From: Flavobacterium sp. UGB4466
GTDB taxonomy: Bacteria; Bacteroidota; Bacteroidia; Flavobacteriales; Flavobacteriaceae
Reading direction: 5' to 3'
Length of the DNA: 62,950 nt
Assembly (NCBI RefSeq): GCF_903469665.1
Contig: NZ_CAGKLC010000015.1
Coordinates: 9,092 to 72,041 of the forward strand
The position numbers and the translations under genes were made by a program. Under the pieces are notes generated by a model, which saw nothing but the letters and a program-made list of their open reading frames with translations, did not search any database and was not told where the DNA came from. Shown in pieces: positions 8,902 to 17,760 of the stretch. Within the stretch, counting starts at the first letter, position 1; every line of letters begins with the position of its first letter.

Positions 8902-9801
8902 TTAACTGTTCTTGCGTTTGAAATTTACATTCATAATAACAATGGCTAAAATGATTAGAATAATTCCAATCCATTGTGAAAGAATTACTTCTTCATTTAA
9001 TAAAACGTAGGCCATGGTTACCGAAACTGGCAGTTCAAGGGCAGAAACAATACTTCCAAGACCAATTCCTGTTAATGGAAATCCAAGATTCATTAACATC
9101 GGAGGAATAATAGTTCCGAATAAAGCCAATACAATTCCCCATTTTGCAAAAATAGCAAGATTAAAAGGAGTAACCTGTGTCGCCAAGGCAAATGAAAATA
9201 CGATAATGGCACCTCCAAACAGCATGTACAAACTACGTTGTGCCGACGAGATTTCTGTCGCAACGCGATTAGCGGTAAACATAGTAGTGGTAAAAGAAGC
9301 AGCGGCTAACATTCCCCAAACAAGTCCTCTCCAGTCCAGTTCGATTTCGTTGTGTAAAATATTAGTGGCTAAAACAGTACCTATAAGAACGATAAATACC
9401 GAAAAGACCTTTTGCTTGGAAGGTAATTTCTTTTCTAAGATCATTTCGAGTAAAACTCCTATCCAGACTGTTTGCATTAGTAAAACGATACCAATTGAAA
9501 CAGGGATATATTTTACAGCCAAATAATAAAACAAACTCGTCATTCCTAATGAAGTACCGGCAAGCATTAAGCTGAATATGTTTTTTGGAGTTGCTTTCAC
9601 AACATTGTTTTTATGTTTTAGTTTTTGGAACGTATTGATTAGTAAAATACCAATGATTCCTAATACAAATTGAGAGGTAGTTACTTCGGCAGTAGTATAT
9701 CCTTCTGTGTAGGCCATTTTTACGAAAGTGGCTAACATTCCATAAGTTGTAGCTCCTAAGGCTACTAAAAATACTCCTTTTAATACATTGTTTTGTGACA
9801 T
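8902..9801 (-). CDS. EamA / DMT family transporter
   Basis: A 299-residue inner-membrane permease with about ten hydrophobic helices arranged as two EamA repeats (about 8-145 and 155-292), the usual size and layout of drug/metabolite exporters. The conserved end of the second repeat (SALELPVSVTMAYVLLNEEV) is clear. The substrate cannot be told from sequence; relatives export amino acids, nucleotides or drugs. Its own -7 element (TACCTTTG) lies 33 nt upstream, so it is likely monocistronic. Confidence 0.92.
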   Translation of the reverse strand: MSQNNVLKGVFLVALGATTYGMLATFVKMAYTEGYTTAEVTTSQFVLGIIGILLINTFQKLKHKNNVVKATPKNIFSLMLAGTSLGMTSLFYYLAVKYIPVSIGIVLLMQTVWIGVLLEMILEKKLPSKQKVFSVFIVLIGTVLATNILHNEIELDWRGLVWGMLAAASFTTTMFTANRVATEISSAQRSLYMLFGGAIIVFSFALATQVTPFNLAIFAKWGIVLALFGTIIPPMLMNLGFPLTGIGLGSIVSALELPVSVTMAYVLLNEEVILSQWIGIILIILAIVIMNVNFKRKNS

Positions 9802-9834
9802 CTTAATCTGTTTATTTTAAAAAATTTAAGCCGG

Positions 9835-9842
9835 CAAAGGTA
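9835..9842 (-). promoter_or_regulatory. -7 promoter element for the EamA gene
   Basis: Minus-strand TACCTTTG fits TAnnTTTG and is about 33 nt upstream of the start codon. No clear TTG -33 box is present at the expected distance, so only the -7 part is supported. Confidence 0.45.
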
Positions 9843-9950
9843 AGCTATTTTGTTTAGGATTTAATAGAAAATATTCAGAAACGTTGTGATTGTGTTTATT
9901 TCGTTCTTTTCGTGAGGTTTAAAATTGAAGATTTGACAGGATGGTATAAA

Positions 9951-9984
9951 ATAAAAAACCACCACAAAATATATCGTGGTGGTT
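9951..9984 (-). terminator. Intrinsic terminator of the gldI-peptidylprolyl isomerase operon
   Basis: AACCACCAC (9957-9965) pairs perfectly with GTGGTGGTT (9976-9984). The minus strand continues into a T-run. It ends the operon that runs 13943 to 10013. Confidence 0.9.
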
Positions 9985-10012
9985 GATTTTAAGTCCGGTA
10001 AGGTACTTTGAA

Positions 10013-11155
10013 TTACTTTACTGGCTGCTCTTTATAAGTTTCGATTTCAAAGATTAAAGTGGCGTTTGGCGGAATTACACCTCCGGCACCTTTTTCTCCG
10101 TAAGCTAGATTAGAAGGAAGGAAGAATATAGCTTTTTCTCCATCTGTCATCATGTCTAAAGCTTCAATAAAACCAGGAATCATTCCGTCTTTTTTGCCTA
10201 CAACAAAAGGGAATGCTTTGTATCCTTTTTGGGCATCACGGTTGGCATCGTATTTACCATAAGCTTTCGCTACGGTAGAGATACTACTGTCAAAAAGATT
10301 TCCATCTTCAAAATATCCTGCATAGTGAAAGTAAATGTTAGATCCGTCAGCTCCTTTAACGCCTGTTCCTTTTTGTGTAACGACATATTTTAAACCGGAA
10401 GCTGTTGCAGTAGCTTTCGCTTTTGTAGCGGCAAAATAAGCTGCTTTTTCAGTAATCACTTTTTGAGATTCTGCTTTTTTTACATCTTGTTTTTTTGCAT
10501 CTTCCGCAAGTACTTTTACAGCATCAAATTTTTTGGCTGCAGCACCTTTGCGTGTAATGGTAATTTTAGTCATAATATCGTCCTGAACAATTTTATTAAC
10601 ATTGTCCATTCCCGAAACTACATGCCCAAAAATAGTATGTTTACCGTTTAACCACGGTGTATCTTTATGTGTGATGAAAAACTGACTTCCGTTTGTAGCA
10701 GGACCTGAATTCGCCATTGCTAAAACTCCGCCCTTTTCAAATTTCAATTCTGGTACAAATTCGTCTTTAAATGCATATCCGGGACCTCCTGTACCATTTC
10801 CGTCAGGATCTCCACCCTGAATCATGAAATCATTGATTACTCGGTGAAATTTCAATCCGTCGTAAAAGGGTTTACCTTTAAGTTTTTCCACTTTAACGTT
10901 TGGGTTCGTGCCTTCTGCCAACGAGATAAAGTTAGCCACAGTTACCGGTGTTTTTACATATTCTAAAGAAACTACAATATCTCCTTTTGTGGTGGCTATT
11001 GTAGCAAAAATGCCTTCGCCAGGATTGGTTTTAGGGGCTATTTTTGCTGCTGTAGCTGCTGTTTTTGGCTTTGGTTTGGCTACTGGTTTTTTGGTAGCCT
11101 GAGCCTGAATATTTACAACTGCCAGGCAAAATAAAAATAGAAATTTAAACTTCAT
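10013..11155 (-). CDS. Secreted cyclophilin-FKBP fusion peptidylprolyl isomerase
   Basis: A 380-residue protein with a cleavable signal peptide (ending NIQAQA), an Ala/Lys/Pro linker, then a cyclophilin domain (about 47-205; motifs FHRVINDFMIQGGDP and NGSQFFIT) and a C-terminal FKBP domain (about 255-377; FDSS, VGKKDGMIPGFIEALD, YGEKGAGGVIPPNATLIFEIE). It should catalyse prolyl cis-trans isomerisation on exported proteins in the periplasm. It is 41 bp downstream of a paralogue with the same two-domain order, and last in the gldI operon. Joining two unrelated isomerase folds in one chain is unusual outside this phylum. Confidence 0.93.
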   Translation of the reverse strand: MKFKFLFLFCLAVVNIQAQATKKPVAKPKPKTAATAAKIAPKTNPGEGIFATIATTKGDIVVSLEYVKTPVTVANFISLAEGTNPNVKVEKLKGKPFYDGLKFHRVINDFMIQGGDPDGNGTGGPGYAFKDEFVPELKFEKGGVLAMANSGPATNGSQFFITHKDTPWLNGKHTIFGHVVSGMDNVNKIVQDDIMTKITITRKGAAAKKFDAVKVLAEDAKKQDVKKAESQKVITEKAAYFAATKAKATATASGLKYVVTQKGTGVKGADGSNIYFHYAGYFEDGNLFDSSISTVAKAYGKYDANRDAQKGYKAFPFVVGKKDGMIPGFIEALDMMTDGEKAIFFLPSNLAYGEKGAGGVIPPNATLIFEIETYKEQPVK

Positions 11156-11196
11156 GATGTTCCGAATTTAAGTCTATAATGTTTTTTAAAAATGAA

Positions 11197-12273
11197 TTAT
11201 TGAGGTTTTTCTAATAATTGAATTTCGAAAATAATATTAGCATTTGGAGGAATTACTCCGCCGGCACCGGTTGCTCCGTAAGCCAGATGTGCAGGAATAA
11301 AAAGTACTGCTTTGTCTCCAAAAGAAAGTTGCTCAATTCCTTCAATAAAACCGGGAATCATTCCGTCTTTACGGCCTGCCTGGAAAGGAATTGGCTGGTA
11401 TCCGTGTGCTTCGGCTCTTGCAGCATCAAATTTTCCGAAAGCTTTATTAACTTCTTCTACGCTTGAATCAAATAAAGTACCGTCTTCTAAAAAGCCCGAA
11501 TAATTGATGTACAACTGAGCTCCTGTAGCTGGTTTTTTACCTGTTCCTTTTTCAGTGATTACAAATTCTAGCCCTGAATTGGTTTTAGTCGCTTTAGGTT
11601 TAATAGAGGCTAAATACGCTACTTTTTCTTTTTGTACACCAGCGTATTTCCCTTTTTCCTTAGCAATTTCAGAGAAATAATCGTGAAATACTTTTATGGC
11701 ATCAAACTTTTTGGCAGCTTCACCGTTTCGGATAATTTTTACCGAAACAATTTTGTCGTCTTGTTTGATCTGATTTACCACTTCCTGTCCTTTTTCAACC
11801 ACATGACCAAAAATAGTGTGTTTTCCGTCTAACCATGGAGTCTCAACATGTGTGATGAAGAACTGACTGCTGTTTGTAGCCGGACCATTGTTTGCCATTG
11901 CTAAAACACCAGCTTTGTCAAATTTTAAATCGGTGATCTCATCTTTAAATCGGTATCCTGCATCACCAGAACCAGTTCCTTCAGGATCTCCGGTCTGAAT
12001 CATAAAATTTTCAATAACTCTGTGAAATTTCAATCCGTCGTAAAAAGGTTTTCCTTTTAGGTAATCTTTAGTAACAAACTCGCTTTTACCTTCGGCTAAA
12101 GTTACAAAATTAGCTACTGTAACAGGTGCTTTTTTATAATCCAATTCAACAATAATGTGTCCTTTATTGGTTTCAATATCCGCATATAAACCATCAGGCA
12201 GGTTGCTGTGTTCGTCTTTACAAGAGAATAATGAACTAACGGCAAGTAATACTAGTAGAATACTTTTTTTCAT
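11197..12273 (-). CDS. Lipoprotein cyclophilin-FKBP fusion peptidylprolyl isomerase
   Basis: A 358-residue paralogue of the next gene downstream, with the same order: cyclophilin (about 27-190; FHRVIENFMIQTGDP, NSSQFFIT) and FKBP (about 235-355; FDSS, GRKDGMIPGFIEGIEQ, GATGAGGVIPPNANIIFEIQ). It differs in its N-terminus, which is a lipoprotein signal (LFSC, Cys18), so it is membrane-anchored instead of soluble. It is 16 bp downstream of gldI, clearly the same operon. A local tandem duplication followed by different localisation is the simplest history. Confidence 0.93.
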   Translation of the reverse strand: MKKSILLVLLAVSSLFSCKDEHSNLPDGLYADIETNKGHIIVELDYKKAPVTVANFVTLAEGKSEFVTKDYLKGKPFYDGLKFHRVIENFMIQTGDPEGTGSGDAGYRFKDEITDLKFDKAGVLAMANNGPATNSSQFFITHVETPWLDGKHTIFGHVVEKGQEVVNQIKQDDKIVSVKIIRNGEAAKKFDAIKVFHDYFSEIAKEKGKYAGVQKEKVAYLASIKPKATKTNSGLEFVITEKGTGKKPATGAQLYINYSGFLEDGTLFDSSVEEVNKAFGKFDAARAEAHGYQPIPFQAGRKDGMIPGFIEGIEQLSFGDKAVLFIPAHLAYGATGAGGVIPPNANIIFEIQLLEKPQ

Positions 12274-12289
12274 TTTTAAAAGGTTGTTT

Positions 12290-12931
12290 TTATGGGTTTA
12301 AGGTATCTTTTTTAGCTTGGGTTACAGTTTTAGGAGCTGTTGTTTTAGGGGTTTGTGTAGCTGTAGTTGTTGGATTAGCAGCTGGATCCGGTACAAAGTT
12401 ACGAAGTGTAACAGTACACATTAAGGATTGATTGGGGCCTATTTTTTTATTGTCTCCATGATATCCGTAGGCGATATGCGAAGGGAATAAGAAAGTCACG
12501 GTTTCGTTTTTATGCATCATTTTTATACCGTCACGCAATCCCATCATAATGTCTTGCTTGTCTACATAATAGGTTTGCGGACCCAGATCGGCTTCAGAAT
12601 AGATTATTTTGCCATTGATATCTTTTATTTCCAGATTAAAATAAGCGATATCTCCTTTTTTAGGAGTCTGAAGATCAGTTTCATTTCGTTCGTCATAATA
12701 CAGCCAGTATCCTTTTCGGGTGGCATAGTATTTTGTTTTCGGATTGCTTTTGATTATTTTTTTGATAACATCCTCTTCATTGGCTACTAATTTTTTATTT
12801 CGATCGGCTGATTTTTTCATAAAAGTACCGGAGGCCTGAGAAATAGGTCTTCTGGCATCTTCATGTTGTTTACAGCTAACCAATAAAACAGCAAAAAGTA
12901 GGGCGCAACTGCTTCGTTTTAAGTAGTTCAT
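12290..12931 (-). CDS. gldI: Gliding motility lipoprotein GldI, FKBP-type peptidylprolyl isomerase
   Basis: A 213-residue lipoprotein (LVSC, Cys20) with one FKBP-type domain at about 90-180 (GDIAYFNLEIKDINGKIIY, MMGLRDGIKMM, FPSHIAYGYHG) and a Thr/Pro/Lys-rich tail. The pattern and the adjacent DHH phosphoesterase gene match the gldI locus of Flavobacterium. In F. johnsoniae GldI is required for gliding motility and is thought to help fold Gld/Spr proteins of the type IX secretion machinery. It lies 7 bp after the DHH gene and 16 bp before a cyclophilin-FKBP gene. Confidence 0.93.
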   Translation of the reverse strand: MNYLKRSSCALLFAVLLVSCKQHEDARRPISQASGTFMKKSADRNKKLVANEEDVIKKIIKSNPKTKYYATRKGYWLYYDERNETDLQTPKKGDIAYFNLEIKDINGKIIYSEADLGPQTYYVDKQDIMMGLRDGIKMMHKNETVTFLFPSHIAYGYHGDNKKIGPNQSLMCTVTLRNFVPDPAANPTTTATQTPKTTAPKTVTQAKKDTLNP

Positions 12932-12938
12932 ATTTGGG

Positions 12939-13943
12939 TTATATTTCTAGTTTGTTTACTAAATCTTCAAATTTTTTCAAAGTTTCTTCCATTGAGGTCT
13001 CTGATTTTCCTCCCGCTGCATTACTGTGTCCGCCGCCATTAAAATGATCTCTTGCAAACTGGTTTACATCAAATCCTCCTTGTGAACGGAAAGAGATTTT
13101 AATGATTTTTTCGTCTTTATTTTCGATAAAAATAGCAGTAAAAACAATACCTTTTATACTTAATCCGTAATTAACAATACCTTCTGTGTCGCCTTTTACA
13201 TAATGGAATGCGTCCAGTTCGTCCTGAGTAAGCGAAGTATAAGAGGTTTTGTGTTCTTCCAGAACTTTCATGTTTTGTAACGCACGTCCTAACAATTGCA
13301 AACGGCTGTAAGAACTGTTGTCAAACAACAAAACGGGTATCTGAGTATTTTCGACACCTAAATCGATTAGTTCAGCAATGATACGGTGTGTATTTCCTGT
13401 TGTTCCCGGAAAGCGGAACGAGCCGGAATCCGTTAATATTCCTGTGTAGATACAAGTGGCGATGGTTTTGTCTAAATCTTCTTTTTTGCCTAAGAAAGAA
13501 ATAAAATTATAGACCATTTCACAGGTAGATCCAAACGAAGTGTCAGAGTACGTATAAAGTGCATAATCATCCGGTTTCTGATGATGGTCAATCATAATAA
13601 ACGGAGCGGTTAGCTTCACAAGAGTATGTTCCATCTCACCTGTACGATGAAAAGCATTAAAATCCAGTGTAAAAATAAGCTCAGCTTCTTCTAATATTTT
13701 GGTACAGTTTTCAGTATCTTTTTCAAATATTTTAACCGTTTCAGAACCTGGAAGCCAGGCTAAAAAGTTAGGAAAATCATTAGGAGCAATTACTGTTGGC
13801 TGATGATTGTTTTTTAACAAAAAATGGTATAACCCTAAGGTTGAACCCATAGCATCACCGTCAGGTCCTCTATGAGGAATGATGGCAATTTTCTTTGGGG
13901 TTGCGAGTAATAACTGTATCGCTTGAATGTCTTGTATTTTCAT
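12939..13943 (-). CDS. DHH family phosphoesterase (NrnA-like)
   Basis: A 334-residue cytosolic DHH/DHHA1 phosphoesterase. Metal-binding motifs are PHRGPDGDAMGS (23-34), FTLDFNAFHR (about 92-101) and the name-giving IDHHQKPDD (about 117). The substrate-binding GGGHSNAAGG is near residue 303. Family members hydrolyse short oligoribonucleotides (nanoRNA), pAp or cyclic dinucleotide products using Mn2+. It is first in the operon with gldI and two isomerases, a conserved arrangement in Flavobacterium, although no functional link is known. A -7 element sits only 6 nt upstream of the start codon, which suggests a leaderless mRNA. Confidence 0.92.
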   Translation of the reverse strand: MKIQDIQAIQLLLATPKKIAIIPHRGPDGDAMGSTLGLYHFLLKNNHQPTVIAPNDFPNFLAWLPGSETVKIFEKDTENCTKILEEAELIFTLDFNAFHRTGEMEHTLVKLTAPFIMIDHHQKPDDYALYTYSDTSFGSTCEMVYNFISFLGKKEDLDKTIATCIYTGILTDSGSFRFPGTTGNTHRIIAELIDLGVENTQIPVLLFDNSSYSRLQLLGRALQNMKVLEEHKTSYTSLTQDELDAFHYVKGDTEGIVNYGLSIKGIVFTAIFIENKDEKIIKISFRSQGGFDVNQFARDHFNGGGHSNAAGGKSETSMEETLKKFEDLVNKLEI

Positions 13944-13949
13944 AGTGTG

Positions 13950-13957
13950 CGAATTTA
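13950..13957 (-). promoter_or_regulatory. -7-like element directly abutting the DHH phosphoesterase start
   Basis: Minus-strand TAAATTCG resembles TAnnTTTG with one mismatch and ends 6 nt before the ATG. The same TTCG variant is used in the two susC promoters of this window. If it is active, transcription would begin at or next to the start codon. Confidence 0.4.
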
Positions 13958-14062
13958 CATTTTTTTAATGTAATGCTGAAATCATTTTTTATAAGTTAAT
14001 TGTGCTGAGTTCAAAGTCCAAAGTCCAAAGTCGAAAGCCTAAAGCTTATAGCTTATAGCGTA

Positions 14063-15343
14063 CTAGAGGTTTTCCAGTTCTTTTCGCTGTAGTCTCTGAT
14101 ACAACTTATACTTAGCTCCTTTTATAATTTGTGATTTGTAAATTCCAACAGAACCGGAGGAGAAATAAGCTATAAGGCAGGCAATAGCGATGAATAATCC
14201 GGGTTGAACTCCAAAAAGTTCCATTCCCATGATGGTACAGGCAATAGGAGTGTGTGTGGCTCCTGAAAACACTGCTACAAATCCTAAACCCGCTAAAAAA
14301 GCAATGGGTAATGGAATCACCAGAGACAAAGCACTCCCTAAAGTAGCCCCTACAAAGAACAATGGAGTTACTTCGCCACCTTTAAATCCTGCTCCGAGAG
14401 TAAATCCGGTGAATAGAATTTTAAGCAGGAAATCGTACCACGGATTAGCATTTGTAAAAGAATCGACAATTACCGGAACTCCCAGTCCGGAGAATTTTGT
14501 GAGTCCGAAACCTGCAAGGACAATAGACAAAACAATTCCGCCAATAAAAGGACGTAAGGGGGGATATTTGATGTTTTTGGAGAAAAGCGAACCCCAGAAA
14601 TGGGTGCTTCTCGAGAAAAGCAGAGCCGCAAAACCGGATAAGAGACCAATTAAAATTACATAACATAAAGTGGTTAGGCTAATTTCAGGAACAACCGGAA
14701 TGTTGTAATGGGTATGTTTTACCTGCCAGAATTCAACGGTGAAATAAGCAGCATAGGCAACCAAAAAAGAGAGAAGGATGCTTTTGATATTAATTTGACT
14801 GAAATACAAAACCTCCAAGGCAAAAATGGCACCTGCAAGCGGAGTCCCAAAAACAGAAGCGAAACCGGCACTGATGCCGAGGATAATGAGGACTCTGCGT
14901 TCGGTATTATCTAAATTGAAAAGTTTAGTAAATTGATCGGCGATAGCACCGCCCATTTGTACTGCTGTGCCTTCACGTCCTGCAGAACCTCCAAATAAAT
15001 GCGTCAGTAAGGTTCCTAAAAGCACGAGAGGAGCCATTTTAAAAGGAATGACTTTTTTTGGGGTTTCGTATTCTTCGAGTAATAAATTATTGCCTTTTAC
15101 AACAGATTCTCCCCAATAATGATAACTAAATCCAACAAGTAATCCGCCAAGAGGTAAAAGCCAGATTAGCCAGTCGTGCTGAATTCTAAATTGCGTAACC
15201 CATTCCAGTGAAAGTAAGAAAAATGCAGAAGCAGATCCGGACAAAACACCTATTAGAACACAAATGAGAATCCATTTGAAAATAGTAAGCAGTGTTTTTT
15301 TTAGGTTTTGAAAAGCCATTAATAAACTAAGTTTTTTAGCCAC
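14063..15343 (-). CDS. ClC family chloride channel/antiporter
   Basis: A 426-residue polytopic ClC protein. Signature motifs are GSASA (36-40, Ser near the anion pore), AGREGTAVQMG (121-131, with Glu124 as the gating/proton glutamate) and FKGGEVTPLFFVGATLGS (about 320). The Thr after GREG replaces the Pro of classic ClC channels, but the key Glu is kept, so H+/Cl- exchange is possible. Many homologues are labelled voltage-gated chloride channel family protein. There is no cytosolic CBS domain. A second start at Met10 is possible. It is transcribed alone; the upstream gap carries ACGAATTC words that pair imperfectly. Confidence 0.92.
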   Translation of the reverse strand: MAKKLSLLMAFQNLKKTLLTIFKWILICVLIGVLSGSASAFFLLSLEWVTQFRIQHDWLIWLLPLGGLLVGFSYHYWGESVVKGNNLLLEEYETPKKVIPFKMAPLVLLGTLLTHLFGGSAGREGTAVQMGGAIADQFTKLFNLDNTERRVLIILGISAGFASVFGTPLAGAIFALEVLYFSQINIKSILLSFLVAYAAYFTVEFWQVKHTHYNIPVVPEISLTTLCYVILIGLLSGFAALLFSRSTHFWGSLFSKNIKYPPLRPFIGGIVLSIVLAGFGLTKFSGLGVPVIVDSFTNANPWYDFLLKILFTGFTLGAGFKGGEVTPLFFVGATLGSALSLVIPLPIAFLAGLGFVAVFSGATHTPIACTIMGMELFGVQPGLFIAIACLIAYFSSGSVGIYKSQIIKGAKYKLYQRLQRKELENL

Positions 15344-15441
15344 GAATTCAAGAATAAAACGAATTTTAATTGAGACAAAAATAATCTTTTTTAATCCTTA
15401 ATCTGTGGCTAAATAAAAATCGTGAATTCGGGACTAAAAAA

Positions 15442-15825
15442 TTATTGTACAACAGCTGTAAATTCAATTTCAACTAGATATTCAGGAGCAACCAGTTTAC
15501 TGATTTCATAGAACCCTGTTGTTGGTTTTACATCTTTAAAAAAGGAGGAATGCGCTCTTGCTACCTCTTCGAAAGTCGAAATATCAGTAGTAAAAATTCG
15601 CGTTCTGATCACATCTTTCATTCCAACATTTAAATCTTCTAAAACTTTTTCAACACGTTCCAGGATGTTGTAAGTTTGTGCATAAGCATCATTAGCTTTT
15701 ATTTTTTCACCATCAACAATAGCTACAGTTCCTGAAACTTCAATGATGTTGCCAATTCTTACAGCACGGCAATATCCCATTTTGTCTTCCCAAGGAGATC
15801 CTGTTAAGATGTTTTCTCTTTTCAT
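15442..15825 (-). CDS. RidA family protein (reactive enamine/imine deaminase-like)
   Basis: A 127-residue YjgF/YER057c/UK114 superfamily protein. IGNIIEVSGTVAIVDGEKI, then ERVEKVLEDLNVGMKDVIRTRIFTTDIS, the active-site Arg of the VIRTRIF segment, and a C-terminal EYLVEIEFTAV all match. RidA proteins hydrolyse reactive 2-aminoacrylate and related imines and protect PLP enzymes. The Arg in the RTR segment fits the catalytic Arg of true RidA, but subfamily assignment needs an alignment. It is a single gene. Confidence 0.9.
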   Translation of the reverse strand: MKRENILTGSPWEDKMGYCRAVRIGNIIEVSGTVAIVDGEKIKANDAYAQTYNILERVEKVLEDLNVGMKDVIRTRIFTTDISTFEEVARAHSSFFKDVKPTTGFYEISKLVAPEYLVEIEFTAVVQ

Positions 15826-15987
15826 TTCTTTTGGTTTATTGAATTTACTTCTTTGTTTTTAAGGTAAATTCGGATTGGTTAATAGAGTCGCAATTTATAA
15901 AATATGCAATGAAAAAGAGTACGATTGAATTGAAATCATTTCGGAATTCCTTCTTTTTTGTGATATTTTAAAGCGTCAAATTGTTTT

Positions 15988-16293
15988 TTACTCGATTTGA
16001 TGCTGTTCGTAAAGACGAAGTTTATTTTGGGTAGCAGTAAGGTTTTGCTGAAGCTCTTCTATTTTGCCTAATAGATTTGCAATGACATCCAAGCCTTCGA
16101 GATTAATTTTCAAATCATAATGTAGGCGTATCATTTTTTCAACAGTTGGCAATTGTTCCGGTTGGAAATATTCGTCCTCTTCAAGTAGTATAATTTTGAC
16201 TAAACCGTAATTATGCAACTCCGTTATAAAGGTGTTCTCAATTTCGTGATACACACAAAATTGTTTGATATGGATTAAGTTTTTATTGCTCAT
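15988..16293 (-). CDS. cbpM: Chaperone modulator CbpM
   Basis: A 101-residue cytosolic protein with an N-terminal MerR-like helix-turn-helix region ([23 protein letters not shown]) and a middle [17 protein letters not shown] segment, followed by a coiled-coil tail. This is the CbpM pattern. CbpM binds the J domain of CbpA and blocks its co-chaperone and DNA-binding activity. Its start overlaps the end of the CbpA-like gene by 11 bp, so the two are translationally coupled, which supports the assignment. Confidence 0.88.
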   Translation of the reverse strand: MSNKNLIHIKQFCVYHEIENTFITELHNYGLVKIILLEEDEYFQPEQLPTVEKMIRLHYDLKINLEGLDVIANLLGKIEELQQNLTATQNKLRLYEQHQIE

Positions 16294-17206
16294 GATTTCT
16301 TAGTTTAGCTAGTTCTTCAAATAATTCTTTTTCTTTGGCAGACAGTTGGGTTGGAATTTTTATAGTGTAGGTAATGTATAAATCACCAAACTGATTCTCT
16401 TTTTTGTATACCGGAAAGCCTTTGCCTTTTAATTTTACTTTAGTTCCGGGCTGAGTTTCGGCTGGGACTTTTATTTTTACTTTTCCGTCAAAAGTCTTTA
16501 CAAAAATTTCTCCTCCTAAAATAGCGGTGTATAAATCCAGTTCAACATCGGCATATAAATTATGGCCTTCCCGCTTAAAATCGGAATCATTATCAATTAA
16601 GAAAGTGATGTATAAATCGCCATTTGGACCACCATTTGCACCGGGTGCACCATGATTTGGAATTTTGATAATCTGTCCGTTTTCGACTCCGGCCGGAATG
16701 GTGATTCGGATATTTTTTCCGTTAACACTTAGATTCTGTTTGTGAGTCGTGTAAGCGGATGCTAAATCTAACTGTAATTCGGCATTAAAATCCTGACCTC
16801 TGTATTTTGCCTGACCTCTGGAGCTTCTTCCTGAAGAACCGTACATAGAATTGAAGAAATCAGAGAAATCACTTTCGGAAAAGTTTTCGCCACCAAAATC
16901 AGTGTAGCCTTGATTGCCTTGTTGTTGTCGGGAATATTGCTGTTGGTTAGGATCGTAACCTGCTTTTTCAAATTCATCGGCATGTTTCCAGTCTTTCCCG
17001 TATTTGTCGTATTTTTTACGATTCTCGGGATTGCTTAAGACTTCGTTGGCCTCATTTATTTCTTTGAATTTTCTTTCCGCTTCCTTGTCATTGGGGTTTA
17101 AATCAGGATGGTATTTTCGTGCCAGTTTTCGATATGCCTTTTTGATTTCAGCTTCAGTTGCAGACTTTGTGATTTCTAATACTTTGTAATAATCAATATA
17201 ATCCAT
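16283..17206 (-). CDS. cbpA: DnaJ-class co-chaperone CbpA
   Basis: A 307-residue type-II DnaJ (no zinc-finger region). The J domain covers residues 4-70 with HPD at 33-35. A Gly/Gln/Ser-rich linker (about 85-135) leads to two C-terminal beta-sandwich substrate-binding domains (about 140-300; motifs [41 protein letters not shown]). It should stimulate DnaK ATPase and may bind curved DNA. It is encoded directly upstream of its likely inhibitor CbpM. Confidence 0.92.
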   Translation of the reverse strand: MDYIDYYKVLEITKSATEAEIKKAYRKLARKYHPDLNPNDKEAERKFKEINEANEVLSNPENRKKYDKYGKDWKHADEFEKAGYDPNQQQYSRQQQGNQGYTDFGGENFSESDFSDFFNSMYGSSGRSSRGQAKYRGQDFNAELQLDLASAYTTHKQNLSVNGKNIRITIPAGVENGQIIKIPNHGAPGANGGPNGDLYITFLIDNDSDFKREGHNLYADVELDLYTAILGGEIFVKTFDGKVKIKVPAETQPGTKVKLKGKGFPVYKKENQFGDLYITYTIKIPTQLSAKEKELFEELAKLRNHEQ

Positions 17207-17640
17207 GGATTGAAAATTTAATAAATTAGCTATTTTATCAGGTATTTATAAAGAGATAAGAGTATGTTTTATAAGTGTCATTGTTTTTAACACATAGAGA
17301 CATAGATTTTCTTTCTGAAAAAAAGACGTTCCATTTTAAATAAAACGCAGAGCCCCATGGGAAAGAAATAGATTTCTCTCAGACATTTTTTCCTGCGCAT
17401 AAAAAATTATGTTTTCATGTGTTGATTTTTTTTGCAGAAGGTGATCTTTAGTGCTGCTTTTAAAAAGATTGAAGTTAGGAATAAGTTGCTAATTATCAAA
17501 ACGATGTTTTTCGAATATTAAAAAAATAACATTTACATAGTTTCAGAAGCCCTCGATTGATTTGGAATTTGAAGTTTTAAAATTGAAATTAATCTCATCA
17601 GATTTGCAGTTTTTGGCAGGTTTTTTGATTCCAAAAAAAG
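17207..17640. other. Gene-free stretch with a dispersed intergenic repeat
   Basis: No gene is visible. At about 17288-17400 lies an AACACATAGAGACATAG-type segment followed by AAAAAAGACGTT. The same two words in the same order occur at about 48495-48535 between two other genes, so this is a dispersed intergenic repeat. The rest is AT-rich and featureless. Confidence 0.5.
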
Positions 17641-17702
17641 GCATAATATAGTGTTATAAAAGTCTTAAAGTTGTAGTGCTTAACTATATTATGCTATTTT
17701 TG
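17641..17702 (+). promoter_or_regulatory. Promoter with perfect 12-bp operator-like dyad
   Basis: TTG (17671-17673), a 21-nt spacer and TATTTTTG (17695-17702) fit the Bacteroidota promoter. A perfect inverted repeat, GCATAATATAGT (17641-17652) and ACTATATTATGC (17683-17694), brackets the -33 box, with the right arm ending exactly where the -7 element begins. This is an arrangement expected of an operator. It drives the secreted protein gene at 17761 with a leader of roughly 50 nt. Confidence 0.65.
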
Positions 17703-17760
17703 TGATTCCAGATCCTGATTTTAAAGCAAATATAAAAGCCGATTCGATAATACTTTTTCA

